From: Flavobacteriales bacterium | Lineage (GTDB): Bacteria > Bacteroidota > Bacteroidia > Flavobacteriales_F > PHOS-HE28 | Length of the DNA stretch: 64,000 nucleotides | Direction: 5' to 3' | NCBI GenBank assembly: GCA_016700415.1 | Contig: CP065018.1 | Location: 2,858,001 to 2,922,000 of the forward strand | Shown here: positions 57,147-64,000 of the stretch, in pieces | How the letters are laid out: each line of letters opens with the position of its first letter | Position numbering within the stretch: position 1 is the first letter of the stretch | Translations under genes and position numbers: made by a program | Notes under the pieces: generated by a model | What the model was told of the DNA's origin: nothing | What the model saw: only the letters and a program-made list of their open reading frames with translations | Databases searched by the model: none

Positions 57147-58157
57147 ATGAACGCCGCATCCCCTGTGCGCGAAGTCGCGGTCCCGCTTTCCATGGCGGAG
57201 ATCCGCGGTCCGGTGGCCGCCGAGATGGACCTCTTCGAGGGGCGCTTCCGCGAGGCCATGCGCAGCAAGGTCGCTTTGCTGGACCGGGTGATGCACTACA
57301 TCGTGCAGCGGAAGGGCAAGCAGATGCGGCCACTGTTCACCTTGCTGAGCGCCCGGCAATTCGGGCCGATCAACGAGGCGGGCTATACTGCGGCCTCGCT
57401 GATCGAGCTTTTGCACACCGCCACATTGGTGCATGACGACGTGGTGGACGACAGCAACATGCGGCGGGGCTTCTTCAGCATCAATGCGCTGTGGAAGAAC
57501 AAGATCGCCGTGCTCGTGGGCGACTACCTGTTGAGCAAAGGGCTTCTGCTGGCGGTGGAGAAGGAACAGTTCGAACTGCTCCGCATCGTGAGCACCGCTG
57601 TGCGCGAGATGAGCGAAGGCGAGTTGCTTCAGCTGGAAAAGGCGAGGGGGCTCAACTTCAAGGAGGACGTGTATTTCGACATCATCCGGAAGAAGACCGC
57701 CAGCCTTATCGCAGCCTGCTGTGCCAGCGGCGCCCATGCCGGCGGGGCCAGTGTGCAGGAGACCGCCCTGATGCACCGCTTCGGAGAACATGCCGGCACG
57801 GCTTTCCAGATCAAGGACGACCTGTTCGACTACGGGGCCGGGCAGGACGTGGGGAAACCCACCGGCATCGACATCAAGGAGGGTAAGCTCACATTGCCGT
57901 TGATCTTTGCACTGCAACACGTGGACGCCAAGGACCGCCGATGGATGGTGCGCACCGTGAAGCACGAAAGCACCGACAACAAGGCCGTGGCCCGCTTGGT
58001 GGCCAAGGTGGTGGAGGTCGGCGGCATCGCCCATGCCCGCGGACGGATGTATGAACAGCGCGATCAGGCACTCGCAATTCTGCATCAATTGCCCGCCACC
58101 GATGCACGTTATTCCCTGGAGGGCCTGTTGGAAATGACCGTGGAACGGAACAAATGA
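57147..58157 (+). CDS. Long-chain polyprenyl diphosphate synthase
   Basis: 336 residues from the ATG at 57147. First Asp-rich motif HDDVVDDSNMRRG, KGKQMRP before it, and second Asp motif QIKDDLFDYG with DVGKPTGIDIKEGKLTLPL. Probably octaprenyl/heptaprenyl diphosphate synthase for the menaquinone side chain. Its stop overlaps the next gene (ATGA). Confidence 0.93.
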   Translation: MNAASPVREVAVPLSMAEIRGPVAAEMDLFEGRFREAMRSKVALLDRVMHYIVQRKGKQMRPLFTLLSARQFGPINEAGYTAASLIELLHTATLVHDDVVDDSNMRRGFFSINALWKNKIAVLVGDYLLSKGLLLAVEKEQFELLRIVSTAVREMSEGELLQLEKARGLNFKEDVYFDIIRKKTASLIAACCASGAHAGGASVQETALMHRFGEHAGTAFQIKDDLFDYGAGQDVGKPTGIDIKEGKLTLPLIFALQHVDAKDRRWMVRTVKHESTDNKAVARLVAKVVEVGGIAHARGRMYEQRDQALAILHQLPATDARYSLEGLLEMTVERNK

Positions 58158-58618
58158 GCACCATTTTCCCGAAGATCATGATCCTTGTGATCGCCTTGAC
58201 GGTCCTTAGCTGTGGCGGCAACTCAGGGAATTCAGGCCATCAAGCGGAAGGGAACAAGCCTGAAGGAGCAAAGACCCGCTCCGATCCACGGGATACCGTG
58301 AAAGTGATCAATGGCCATGACAAGGTGTACAGCCCGGAAGGTTGGCTGCGGATGGAAGGTGACATGAAGGACGGCAAGCGCCACGGTATATGGACGAGCT
58401 TTACCCCCCAGGGCCGCGTGAAGAGCCGGAATGAATACCGCGACGGCGTGCTGGAAGGGCTCTCCGCCGTCTTCCGCGACAATGGCGCCATGTACTACAC
58501 CGGCCAGTACCGCAACGATAAACAGGTGGGCCGCTGGGAGTTCTACAATGAAGAAGGGAACTTGGAACGCACGGCACACTATGACACCAGCGGGGCAGTT
58601 ATCAACGATCCCCGATAG
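58154..58618 (+). CDS. MORN-repeat lipoprotein
   Basis: 154 residues, lipobox LTVLSCGG (Cys20). A low-complexity linker (GNSGNSGHQAEGNKPEGAK), then about three MORN_2 repeats (MKDGKRHGIWTSFTPQGRVKSRNEYRDGVLEGLSAVFRDNGAMYYTGQYRNDKQVGRWEFYNEEG). Smaller relative of the 549-residue protein at 47 kb. Translationally coupled to the polyprenyl synthase. Function unknown. Confidence 0.85.
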   Translation: MSTIFPKIMILVIALTVLSCGGNSGNSGHQAEGNKPEGAKTRSDPRDTVKVINGHDKVYSPEGWLRMEGDMKDGKRHGIWTSFTPQGRVKSRNEYRDGVLEGLSAVFRDNGAMYYTGQYRNDKQVGRWEFYNEEGNLERTAHYDTSGAVINDPR

Positions 58619-58634
58619 GGCAGGAGCGGTTAGG

Positions 58635-58642
58635 TAAATTCG
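58635..58642 (+). promoter_or_regulatory. -7 promoter element (TAAATTCG) for dnaG
   Basis: One base from TAnnTTTG; 34 bases before the GTG start at 58677. Confidence 0.45.
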
Positions 58643-58676
58643 CGGTCCCGAAAAGTTCGGGCCTTCCCCTTACGCC

Positions 58677-60629
58677 GTGATCAAGCAACATTCCGTCCAG
58701 CAGGTCAAGGATACCGTCCGCATTGAGGAGGTGCTGGGCGAATTCCTGGACCTGAAGCGCAAGGGGCCGCGGTACCTCGGGCTTTGTCCCTTCCACAACG
58801 AGAAAACGCCCTCGTTCAATGTGAGTCCGCAGCTCGGCATCTACAAATGCTTCGGCTGTGGGGAAAGCGGCGATGCCATCACCTTCTTGGAGAAGCAGGA
58901 GCATCTCTCCTTCGTGGAGGCGATCCGCTGGTTGGCAAAGCGCTACCAGATCGAGCTGGAGGAAGAGGAGCAGTCGGAGGAGCAGCAACTGGAGCAGAGC
59001 GAGCGTGAAAGCCTCGGCGTGGTACAGCAGTGGGCGCTGAACTGGAGCGTGGACCAGCTATGGAACACCGAGGAAGGCAAGCAGATCGGTCTGGCCTATT
59101 TCGTGGAACGCGGTTTCCGTGAGGATACGATCAAGGAGTTCCAGCTGGGCTATGTGCCGGAGAAGGGTGATGCTTTCGCCAAAGCGGCCATCGCCCATGG
59201 CTTCGCGCCGGACCTGTTGGAGAAGGCGGGCTGGATCAAGCAACGCGACAACGGTTCGCCGTGGGATTTCTTCCAGGGCCGGGTCACCTTTCCCATCCAC
59301 GGCCTCACGGGCCAGCCCATCGCGTTCGGGGCCCGCACGCTGAAGAGCGACAAGAAGCTCCCGAAATACTTCAACAGTCCCGAGAGCACGCTCTATGTGA
59401 AGAGCCGCTCGCTCTACGGGATCTCCTTTGCGAAGAAGGCGATCGTGGAGCAGCAGAACTGCCTGTTGGTGGAGGGCTACACGGACGTGATCAGCCTGCA
59501 CCAGGCCGGGATCGCCAACGTGGTGGCCAGCAGCGGCACCAGTCTCACCGTGGACCAGGTGCGGCTGATCAAGCGCTATTCGCCGGCGGTCACCATCCTT
59601 TACGATGGCGACGCCGCAGGGATCAAGGCCTCGTTGCGCGGCATCGACCTCATCATCGCCGAGGGACTCAACGTGAAGGTGGTCGTCTTCACCGAGGGCG
59701 ACGACCCGGACAGCTTCGCCCGCAAGCATTCCAGCAGCGAGATCACGGCATTCCTCCAAGAGACCGCCAAGGATTTCCTCGTCTTCAAGACGGACCTGTT
59801 GGTGAAGGAAGCCGGGGAGGACCCGGTGCGCAAGGCCGCTGCCATCCACGAGCTGGTGGCGAGCATCGCGCTGGTGCCGGACCATGTGCTGCGCTCGCTC
59901 TACATCAAGCAGTGCTCCAATATGCTCGACGTGGGCGAGCAGGCGCTGGTGAGCGAGATGAACAAGGTGCTGCGGAAGGGCTACCGCAAGCACCTGGGCG
60001 GGGATGCCCCACCGATCGAGGAATTGGTGGATCCGGCCATCGCCGCGCCGCAGCCCCAGGTGGAGGACCTCGGCACCACGCCGCAGGAGCGCGACCTCTT
60101 GCGCATGCTGATCGCTTACGGCCATGAGCGCGTAACGGTGCCGATGCAGGAAGAGGACGGCACTTCGTCCGACGAGGAGCTTTCCGTGGCCGAGTTCATG
60201 TTCCAGTCCATGGCCATGGACGACATCACTTTCGATGAACCCGTGTTCCAAGCCATCTACCGCGATTACAGCTTCGCCCACAAGATGGGGGAGGCCGTGG
60301 CGCCCGCCCGCTATGTGGCCAACGATAAGGAGGAGTGGCGCAATCTCAGCATCGACCTGCTCACCGAGCGGCACACGCTCAGCCCCAACTGGGAGGCCAA
60401 GCACAAGATCCACGTCACCCATGAACGGGACCAACTGCTGGATGCCGTGGATCAGGCCCTGAACATGTTGAAGGAACGCCGTGTGGACCGCATGCTCAAG
60501 GAAAAGCAGGAGCAACTGAAGGAGTTCACTGACGAGGCGGATATCGACATGGCCTTGCGCACGCTTGTGGCGCTGCAAGAGGCGAAGAAGGCCTTTGCCA
60601 AGGTCACCGGGCGTGTGGTGGTGGGTTAG
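58677..60629 (+). CDS. dnaG: DNA primase
   Basis: 650 residues starting with GTG. N-terminal zinc ribbon CPFHNEKTPSF...YKCFGCG, catalytic core with TOPRIM (LLVEGYTDVISLHQAGIANVVASSGTSLT; YDGDAAG; DDPDSFARK), and a C-terminal helicase-binding region from about 420. Makes replication primers. No ATG is available near the conserved N-terminus, so GTG is well supported. Confidence 0.96.
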   Translation: MIKQHSVQQVKDTVRIEEVLGEFLDLKRKGPRYLGLCPFHNEKTPSFNVSPQLGIYKCFGCGESGDAITFLEKQEHLSFVEAIRWLAKRYQIELEEEEQSEEQQLEQSERESLGVVQQWALNWSVDQLWNTEEGKQIGLAYFVERGFREDTIKEFQLGYVPEKGDAFAKAAIAHGFAPDLLEKAGWIKQRDNGSPWDFFQGRVTFPIHGLTGQPIAFGARTLKSDKKLPKYFNSPESTLYVKSRSLYGISFAKKAIVEQQNCLLVEGYTDVISLHQAGIANVVASSGTSLTVDQVRLIKRYSPAVTILYDGDAAGIKASLRGIDLIIAEGLNVKVVVFTEGDDPDSFARKHSSSEITAFLQETAKDFLVFKTDLLVKEAGEDPVRKAAAIHELVASIALVPDHVLRSLYIKQCSNMLDVGEQALVSEMNKVLRKGYRKHLGGDAPPIEELVDPAIAAPQPQVEDLGTTPQERDLLRMLIAYGHERVTVPMQEEDGTSSDEELSVAEFMFQSMAMDDITFDEPVFQAIYRDYSFAHKMGEAVAPARYVANDKEEWRNLSIDLLTERHTLSPNWEAKHKIHVTHERDQLLDAVDQALNMLKERRVDRMLKEKQEQLKEFTDEADIDMALRTLVALQEAKKAFAKVTGRVVVG

Positions 60630-60686
60630 GCTCAGAAGCTGGCCAAGACCTTGGCCTTTTAGCGGTGGAAGATGGCAAAGTTCGGA

Positions 60687-60885
60687 GACCCCGAAGGGGT
60701 CGCAGAAATTAGGATCGTGCGCGCAAGTCTCGACCCTGCAAGGGTCGCAGCCAGCCATAGTCCCGTGTGATAATGTATTTCTTTAGTGCAAAATGGTCCA
60801 TGGGATCAGACCCCGAAGGGTTCAAAGAGATCAGCTGATCATGTGTGCCGTTGCCTACCCTTCAACGGGTTGCAGGCCAACCTGC
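60687..60885. repeat. Left cluster of REP-like palindromes
   Basis: GACCCC-GAA-GGGGTC (60687-60701), GACCC-TGCAA-GGGTC (60732-60746), an imperfect copy (60809-60823), the palindrome GATCAGCTGATC (60829-60840), ACCC-TTCAAC-GGGT (60857-60870) and GCAGG-CCAA-CCTGC (60872-60885). They fill the gap between dnaG and the transposase gene; no gene fits here. Confidence 0.75.
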
Positions 60886-60907
60886 GGATTCGAATATATG
60901 TTCCGCC

Positions 60908-61351
60908 TCATACAAAATACTTGAGGTCGTATTCAACACCATGGTCCGCCAACAGGCTGAGCAATTCTTCCTTGTATGTCCGTGTGCCGTGGTGTTCCTC
61001 TTGCCGATCGATGTAGCTCCTTATCATCTCCCGCTCCCGATGGCTTACGGTAAAGGCGGCGTAGCCTTCCTGCCAGTGGAAATTCCGCAGCCCGACCTCG
61101 TCGCGCAACCAGACGGTGGATGCCTTTTTCAACTCTCTCACGATATCTGAAAGGACGTGGGTGGCTTTAAGCCCAAAGAGCAGATGCACGTGGTCGTTCC
61201 AGCCACCGGTGTTCTGTGGGAATCCGCCAAGACCTTTTATCGTTCCGCCCATGTAGCTGTGCAATTGATCTCGCCATTTCCGGTCAAGACAGGGCACTCG
61301 GTTTTTAGTGGAAAAGACCACATGGTAATGCAGGCTGAGGTAGGTGGACAT
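60908..61351 (-). CDS. REP-associated (IS200/IS605-like) Y1 transposase
   Basis: 147 residues. HYHVVFSTKNRVPCL at the N-terminus, the HUH motif as NDHVHLLFGL, and the catalytic Tyr in the C-terminal helix region (FTVSHREREMIRSYIDRQEEHH). This is the Y1 transposase fold of single-strand transposases; being flanked on both sides by REP-like palindromes marks it as a RAYT-type enzyme. The frame is intact. No second IS605 gene (TnpB) is present. Confidence 0.9.
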   Translation of the reverse strand: MSTYLSLHYHVVFSTKNRVPCLDRKWRDQLHSYMGGTIKGLGGFPQNTGGWNDHVHLLFGLKATHVLSDIVRELKKASTVWLRDEVGLRNFHWQEGYAAFTVSHREREMIRSYIDRQEEHHGTRTYKEELLSLLADHGVEYDLKYFV

Positions 61352-61362
61352 GATGCCGCTGT

Positions 61363-61434
61363 GACCCCGTTGGGGTCAGGTAAGGTAGAAGGTGCGTGGG
61401 GGATGAACTAATTTCTGTGACCCCTTCCGGGGTC
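61363..61434. repeat. Right cluster of REP-like palindromes
   Basis: GACCCC-GTT-GGGGTC (61363-61377) and GACCCC-TTCC-GGGGTC (61419-61434), the same stem as on the left side but different loops. They lie just upstream of the transposase start. Confidence 0.75.
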
Positions 61435-61471
61435 GGTGGTATTATTTGCTGTGCCCGTGTTCAACAGATGC

Positions 61472-61606
61472 TCATGCCGCCACCCGCTTCAGTGCCTTCT
61501 CCAACGCGTACTTGTCGAACTCAATGGCCCCTACCACGTCCCATCCGGCATTTTTTAATCCGAGGGTGAGACCACCGGCACCGGAAAACAGGTCTATGGC
61601 TTTCAT
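61472..61606 (-). pseudogene. N-terminal remnant of a C5-cytosine DNA methyltransferase
   Basis: 44 codons from the ATG at 61606 to a TGA at 61472-61474. The translation begins MKAIDLFSGAGGLTLGLKNAG and continues WDVVGAIEFDKYALE: this is motif I (FxGxG, SAM-binding) and motif II (the acidic residue, IEFD) of m5C methyltransferases. All other motifs (PCQ loop IV, ENV VI, target recognition) are missing. The chain ends KALKRVAA. The rest seems lost, with the REP/transposase island next to it. A free SAM-binding stub is unlikely to act as an enzyme. Confidence 0.8.
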
Positions 61607-61729
61607 GTGATGATCGGCAAAATATCCGTCAACTGTTGTAGCTAAACATAGCCATTCCGGAGCGTCGTTGTTTTGGGTTGTCCGCAGAAATGATCAACAA
61701 TTCAAGAGTGGCCGCGATCACACGCCATC

Positions 61730-61737
61730 TACCTTCG
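61730..61737 (+). promoter_or_regulatory. -7 promoter element (TACCTTCG) for the CDF exporter
   Basis: One base from TAnnTTTG, 4 bases before the ATG at 61742. Confidence 0.55.
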
Positions 61738-61741
61738 CGCC

Positions 61742-62647
61742 ATGCCCAACGAACACGCGCATGACCACGGGCACGCCGGGCATAGTCATGCCAGCGGCGC
61801 CAGCAATCTGCGCTTGGCGTTCTTCTTCAACCTGGCCTTCACGCTCATTGAGATCGCTGGCGGGCTATGGACCAACAGCCTGGCCGTGCTCAGCGATGCG
61901 TTCCACGACATGGGCGATGTGCTGGTGCTCGGCGCTGCGTGGTACCTGAGCCATCTGGCCGTTCGCGGCCGCGACGGGAAATACAGCTACGGTTATGGTC
62001 GCTACGGCATGCTCGGCGGCTGGCTAACCTCACTGGTGCTGGCCATCGGTGCGTTGGTGCTCATGGGCTTCACGCTCTCGAAGATCAACGATGTGCATGC
62101 CCCGCATGCCAACGGGATGATCCTGTTGGCCGTGTTCGGGCTGGCGATGAACGGCTTCGCGGCGTGGAAACTGCACGGCGGATCTTCACTGAACGAGCGC
62201 GGAGCCTTCCTGCACCTGATGGAGGACGTGCTGGGCTGGGCCGCGGTATTGGTGGGCGCGATCATCATCCGGTTCACCGGGCTGGGCATCGTGGACCCGC
62301 TGCTCTCCATCGCCATCAACCTGTACGTGCTGTACAATGCTGTGGGAACGTTGCGCAAGGGCACGGGTATTTTGATGCAACGACTGCCGGAGGGCTTCGA
62401 TGAAAATGCCGTCACCGAAGCTTTGCGCGCCCTGCCTCATGTGGTGGGCTCCCACGATCAGCATGCATGGACGCTCGATGGCGAATACATCGTGCTCACC
62501 GTACACCTCGAGGTGGACACCCTCGATGCCACAGAACGGTCTACGGTGACGAACTCGGCCCGACGGATTCTGAAGGGGAGGGGCGTGCATCACGCCACGA
62601 TCGAGCTGGAGCTGCCACAGGATGAATGCGCCCTGCAACACCACTGA
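61742..62647 (+). CDS. Cation diffusion facilitator (zinc exporter, ZitB-like)
   Basis: 301 residues, six membrane helices. His-rich N-terminus (HAHDHGHAGHSH), transport site in helix 2 SDAFHDMGD and in helix 5 HLMEDVLGW, and a C-terminal cytoplasmic ferredoxin-like domain (LRALPHVVGSHDQHAWTLDGEYIVLTVHLEV). Exports Zn2+ or Cd2+/Co2+ in exchange for protons. Close downstream is a 49-residue gene. Confidence 0.93.
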   Translation: MPNEHAHDHGHAGHSHASGASNLRLAFFFNLAFTLIEIAGGLWTNSLAVLSDAFHDMGDVLVLGAAWYLSHLAVRGRDGKYSYGYGRYGMLGGWLTSLVLAIGALVLMGFTLSKINDVHAPHANGMILLAVFGLAMNGFAAWKLHGGSSLNERGAFLHLMEDVLGWAAVLVGAIIIRFTGLGIVDPLLSIAINLYVLYNAVGTLRKGTGILMQRLPEGFDENAVTEALRALPHVVGSHDQHAWTLDGEYIVLTVHLEVDTLDATERSTVTNSARRILKGRGVHHATIELELPQDECALQHH

Positions 62648-62650
62648 CCG

Positions 62651-62800
62651 ATGTCTCTGCGCAAACGCATATTCCGCATCCTTGCCGCCATCAACCGGAA
62701 AGTATTGCCCAAGCAATGGCACCGCGACCTTACGCGCTTGAGCAAGGCCCGCATGGCCTTGGTGGCCTACCGGTACTGGGTGACGCGCAACGCCCTGTGA
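62651..62800 (+). CDS. Small basic conserved protein (49 residues)
   Basis: Start MSLRKRIFRILAAINRKVLPKQ, end YRYWVTRNAL, stop TGA 62798-62800. It resembles the short Bacteroidota proteins with K-LPK---DLT-L-K---AL-G-RYWVT-NAL that are often annotated near SmpB; I know no function. It is 3 bases after the CDF gene and directly abuts the T9SS protein gene on the other strand. Confidence 0.7.
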   Translation: MSLRKRIFRILAAINRKVLPKQWHRDLTRLSKARMALVAYRYWVTRNAL

Positions 62801-64000
62801 TCAACGCACCATCAACCGCTGCGTCGGAACGCTCTTGCTGCCGACGAGCTTCACGGTATAGGCGCCAGGGGCCAAGGGGGTGAGGTCCAGCACCTCGCGA
62901 ACGGACGTGCCGGTCCCGTTCAATGCCCGACGCAGCACGATCTTCCCGTTCACATCGGAAAGTTCGATGAACTGCTCCTTGCCGGGATGCATGCGCTCGA
63001 TCACCACCACCACCTTGTCCGTGGCCGGGTTCGGGGCAAGGCGCATGAGGTCGCCGGTGCTTGATCCGCCGGAGATCCCCAAGGTACAGGGAGGGCCGTT
63101 CAGGGTGACGGCGACATAGGCGGTGTCCGCAGGGCAGGGGGGTGTTTCGACCACGTAGCGGTAGACGCCTGCACCGAACGTGGAGACATCGACCGGCTGG
63201 TCAAAAAAAGTGATCCCTGCTCCGTTCGGTTCATACCAAATGCCTGTTATATCCTCGCCGGTGACGTAGTTGCTGAGGTTGGCGGCCGTTTCGTCAAAGC
63301 AAAAGACAGCAGGGCTTCCGACGCCGGGGTTGGACGGAGGAGCACCGACCACGGTCACGGTCGCGGACGGGTTGGAACAAGGCGGGGTCCCGGTGACATG
63401 GTACACGTATTGACCCGGTTGGCTCGTGCCCGGGATGAAGATGCCGGTGGTATTCGGTCCGGTCCATGTTCCACCGGGGTTCGGGGTGCCGCCCAGCTGT
63501 GTGAACAGGTTCACTGGCGGGGCCCCGGGGGCGGTGCAAAGGGTAACGCTGGCGTTCACACCGGCCGACGTGTTGGGGTTGTACGTGATATAAAGGGATT
63601 GGTATTCCGCAATGCACGGCGCGGGAATGTCGAAGTAGTACTGATAGTCCCCCGCGATGCTCGTGCCCGGCACGAACATGCCGTTGGGCACGGGTTGGAG
63701 CACGGGGTTGAGCCACAGACCTCCGGGGTCGGGCGATCCGCCCAGACGGGAGAGAAGTGGGAAGGGTGCGTCATTCGGGCATACCGCGATCTCGGTATAA
63801 TTGCCCACATTGGGTGGATCGGCCGGAAGGACCGTAAAGTTGCCCGTCCAAGTGTCCGTGATCACAGTGCCGAACTTCAAGCTGACGGTCAAGGCATAGG
63901 TTCCCTCGTTGTACGGCCCGATGGGCCCGATGGGCTGGTTGAAGGAAGAGGATCCATTGCCGGCACTGACAGTGGCGACCAGAGTAACGCTGTTGGCCGT
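62801..64000 (-). CDS. C-terminal part of a secreted multi-domain T9SS protein (continues outside the window)
   Basis: 399 residues, open to the right edge, so the N-terminus is not seen. The visible part has at least four repeated Ig-like units of ~85 residues with the pattern C...PP-N-F--LGG-P-PGG-W (for example CTAPGAPPVNLFTQLGGTPNPGGTW) and conserved Cys, ending in a T9SS type-A sorting domain (RLAPNPATDKVVVVIERMHPGKEQFIELSDVNGKIVLRRAL...GAYTVKLVGSK). Probably a long adhesin or surface protein. Confidence 0.85.
   Translation of the reverse strand, partial: TANSVTLVATVSAGNGSSSFNQPIGPIGPYNEGTYALTVSLKFGTVITDTWTGNFTVLPADPPNVGNYTEIAVCPNDAPFPLLSRLGGSPDPGGLWLNPVLQPVPNGMFVPGTSIAGDYQYYFDIPAPCIAEYQSLYITYNPNTSAGVNASVTLCTAPGAPPVNLFTQLGGTPNPGGTWTGPNTTGIFIPGTSQPGQYVYHVTGTPPCSNPSATVTVVGAPPSNPGVGSPAVFCFDETAANLSNYVTGEDITGIWYEPNGAGITFFDQPVDVSTFGAGVYRYVVETPPCPADTAYVAVTLNGPPCTLGISGGSSTGDLMRLAPNPATDKVVVVIERMHPGKEQFIELSDVNGKIVLRRALNGTGTSVREVLDLTPLAPGAYTVKLVGSKSVPTQRLMVR

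Noticed and set aside
59058..60758. 566-codon minus strand frame inside dnaG
   Set aside because: Antisense shadow of the primase gene, composition dominated by His/Leu/Gln with no family motifs.
60687..61434. Palindromes as a possible CRISPR array
   Set aside because: The repeats are short palindromes with variable loops and irregular spacing around a transposase, not equal direct repeats with unique spacers, and there are no cas genes.

Overview
The window looks like a chromosomal segment of a G+C-rich member of the Bacteroidota (Flavobacteriales-like; rank below phylum is inference). The evidence is: several secreted proteins end in type IX secretion (T9SS) type-A sorting domains; bifunctional fusions typical of the phylum occur (MurF-Alr, DAHP synthase-chorismate mutase, MoaC-MoaB); starts are preceded by the Bacteroidota -7 promoter element TAnnTTTG/TAnnTTCG rather than by strong Shine-Dalgarno sequences. 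I see no tRNA, rRNA, CRISPR array or prophage.

Layout. 1-11.4 kb: envelope proteins, polA, two secreted orphans, a T9SS M43 metalloprotease, a cystathionine gamma-synthase/lyase and two secreted esterases. 11.6-18.0 kb: a lipoprotein, the overlapping tdk/murF-alr pair, and a coupled set (helical protein, M28 peptidase, rsmI). 18.2-28.4 kb: a 1313-residue Asp-box propeller protein, a quinone oxidoreductase, DAHP synthase-chorismate mutase and a T9SS FG-GAP/ASPIC protein. 28.5-38.6 kb: molybdenum cofactor (Moco) region: a short MoeB/ThiF-like protein, a TSUP transporter, moeA, mobA, moaD, moaE and moaC-moaB in one direction, then moaA and, divergent from it, tag-fdhD. 38.7-40.8 kb: a coupled nitrosative-stress cassette (group III truncated haemoglobin, membrane protein, Ric/YtfE, hemerythrin). 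41-46.3 kb: flippase-like protein and EamA transporter abutting head to head, then yicC-gmk-nadD and uridine kinase. 46.4-54.9 kb: small ORFs, a giant MORN-repeat protein, a T9SS pentahaem cytochrome, a HicB-like/HicA pair, a MOSC protein, a queuosine-precursor transporter and a dihaem cytochrome. 55-60.6 kb: rlmN, polyprenyl synthase, a MORN lipoprotein, dnaG. 60.6-64 kb: a REP-associated transposase flanked by REP-like palindromes, a 44-codon remnant of a C5-cytosine methyltransferase, a CDF zinc exporter and a cut-off T9SS protein.

How it fits together. The core is housekeeping, interleaved with an extracellular hydrolase/adhesin repertoire exported by T9SS. The Moco genes make the complete cofactor and the formate-dehydrogenase sulfur carrier FdhD, but no classical Moco enzyme lies in the window; the only possible Moco-binding protein is the MOSC-domain protein at 51.6 kb. 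The most unusual signals are small repeats: a 22-nt perfect palindrome inside moaE, GACAACT heptamers inside fdhD, two copies of a palindromic spacer repeat (one supplying the rlmN stop codon), and the RAYT/REP island next to the methyltransferase remnant.
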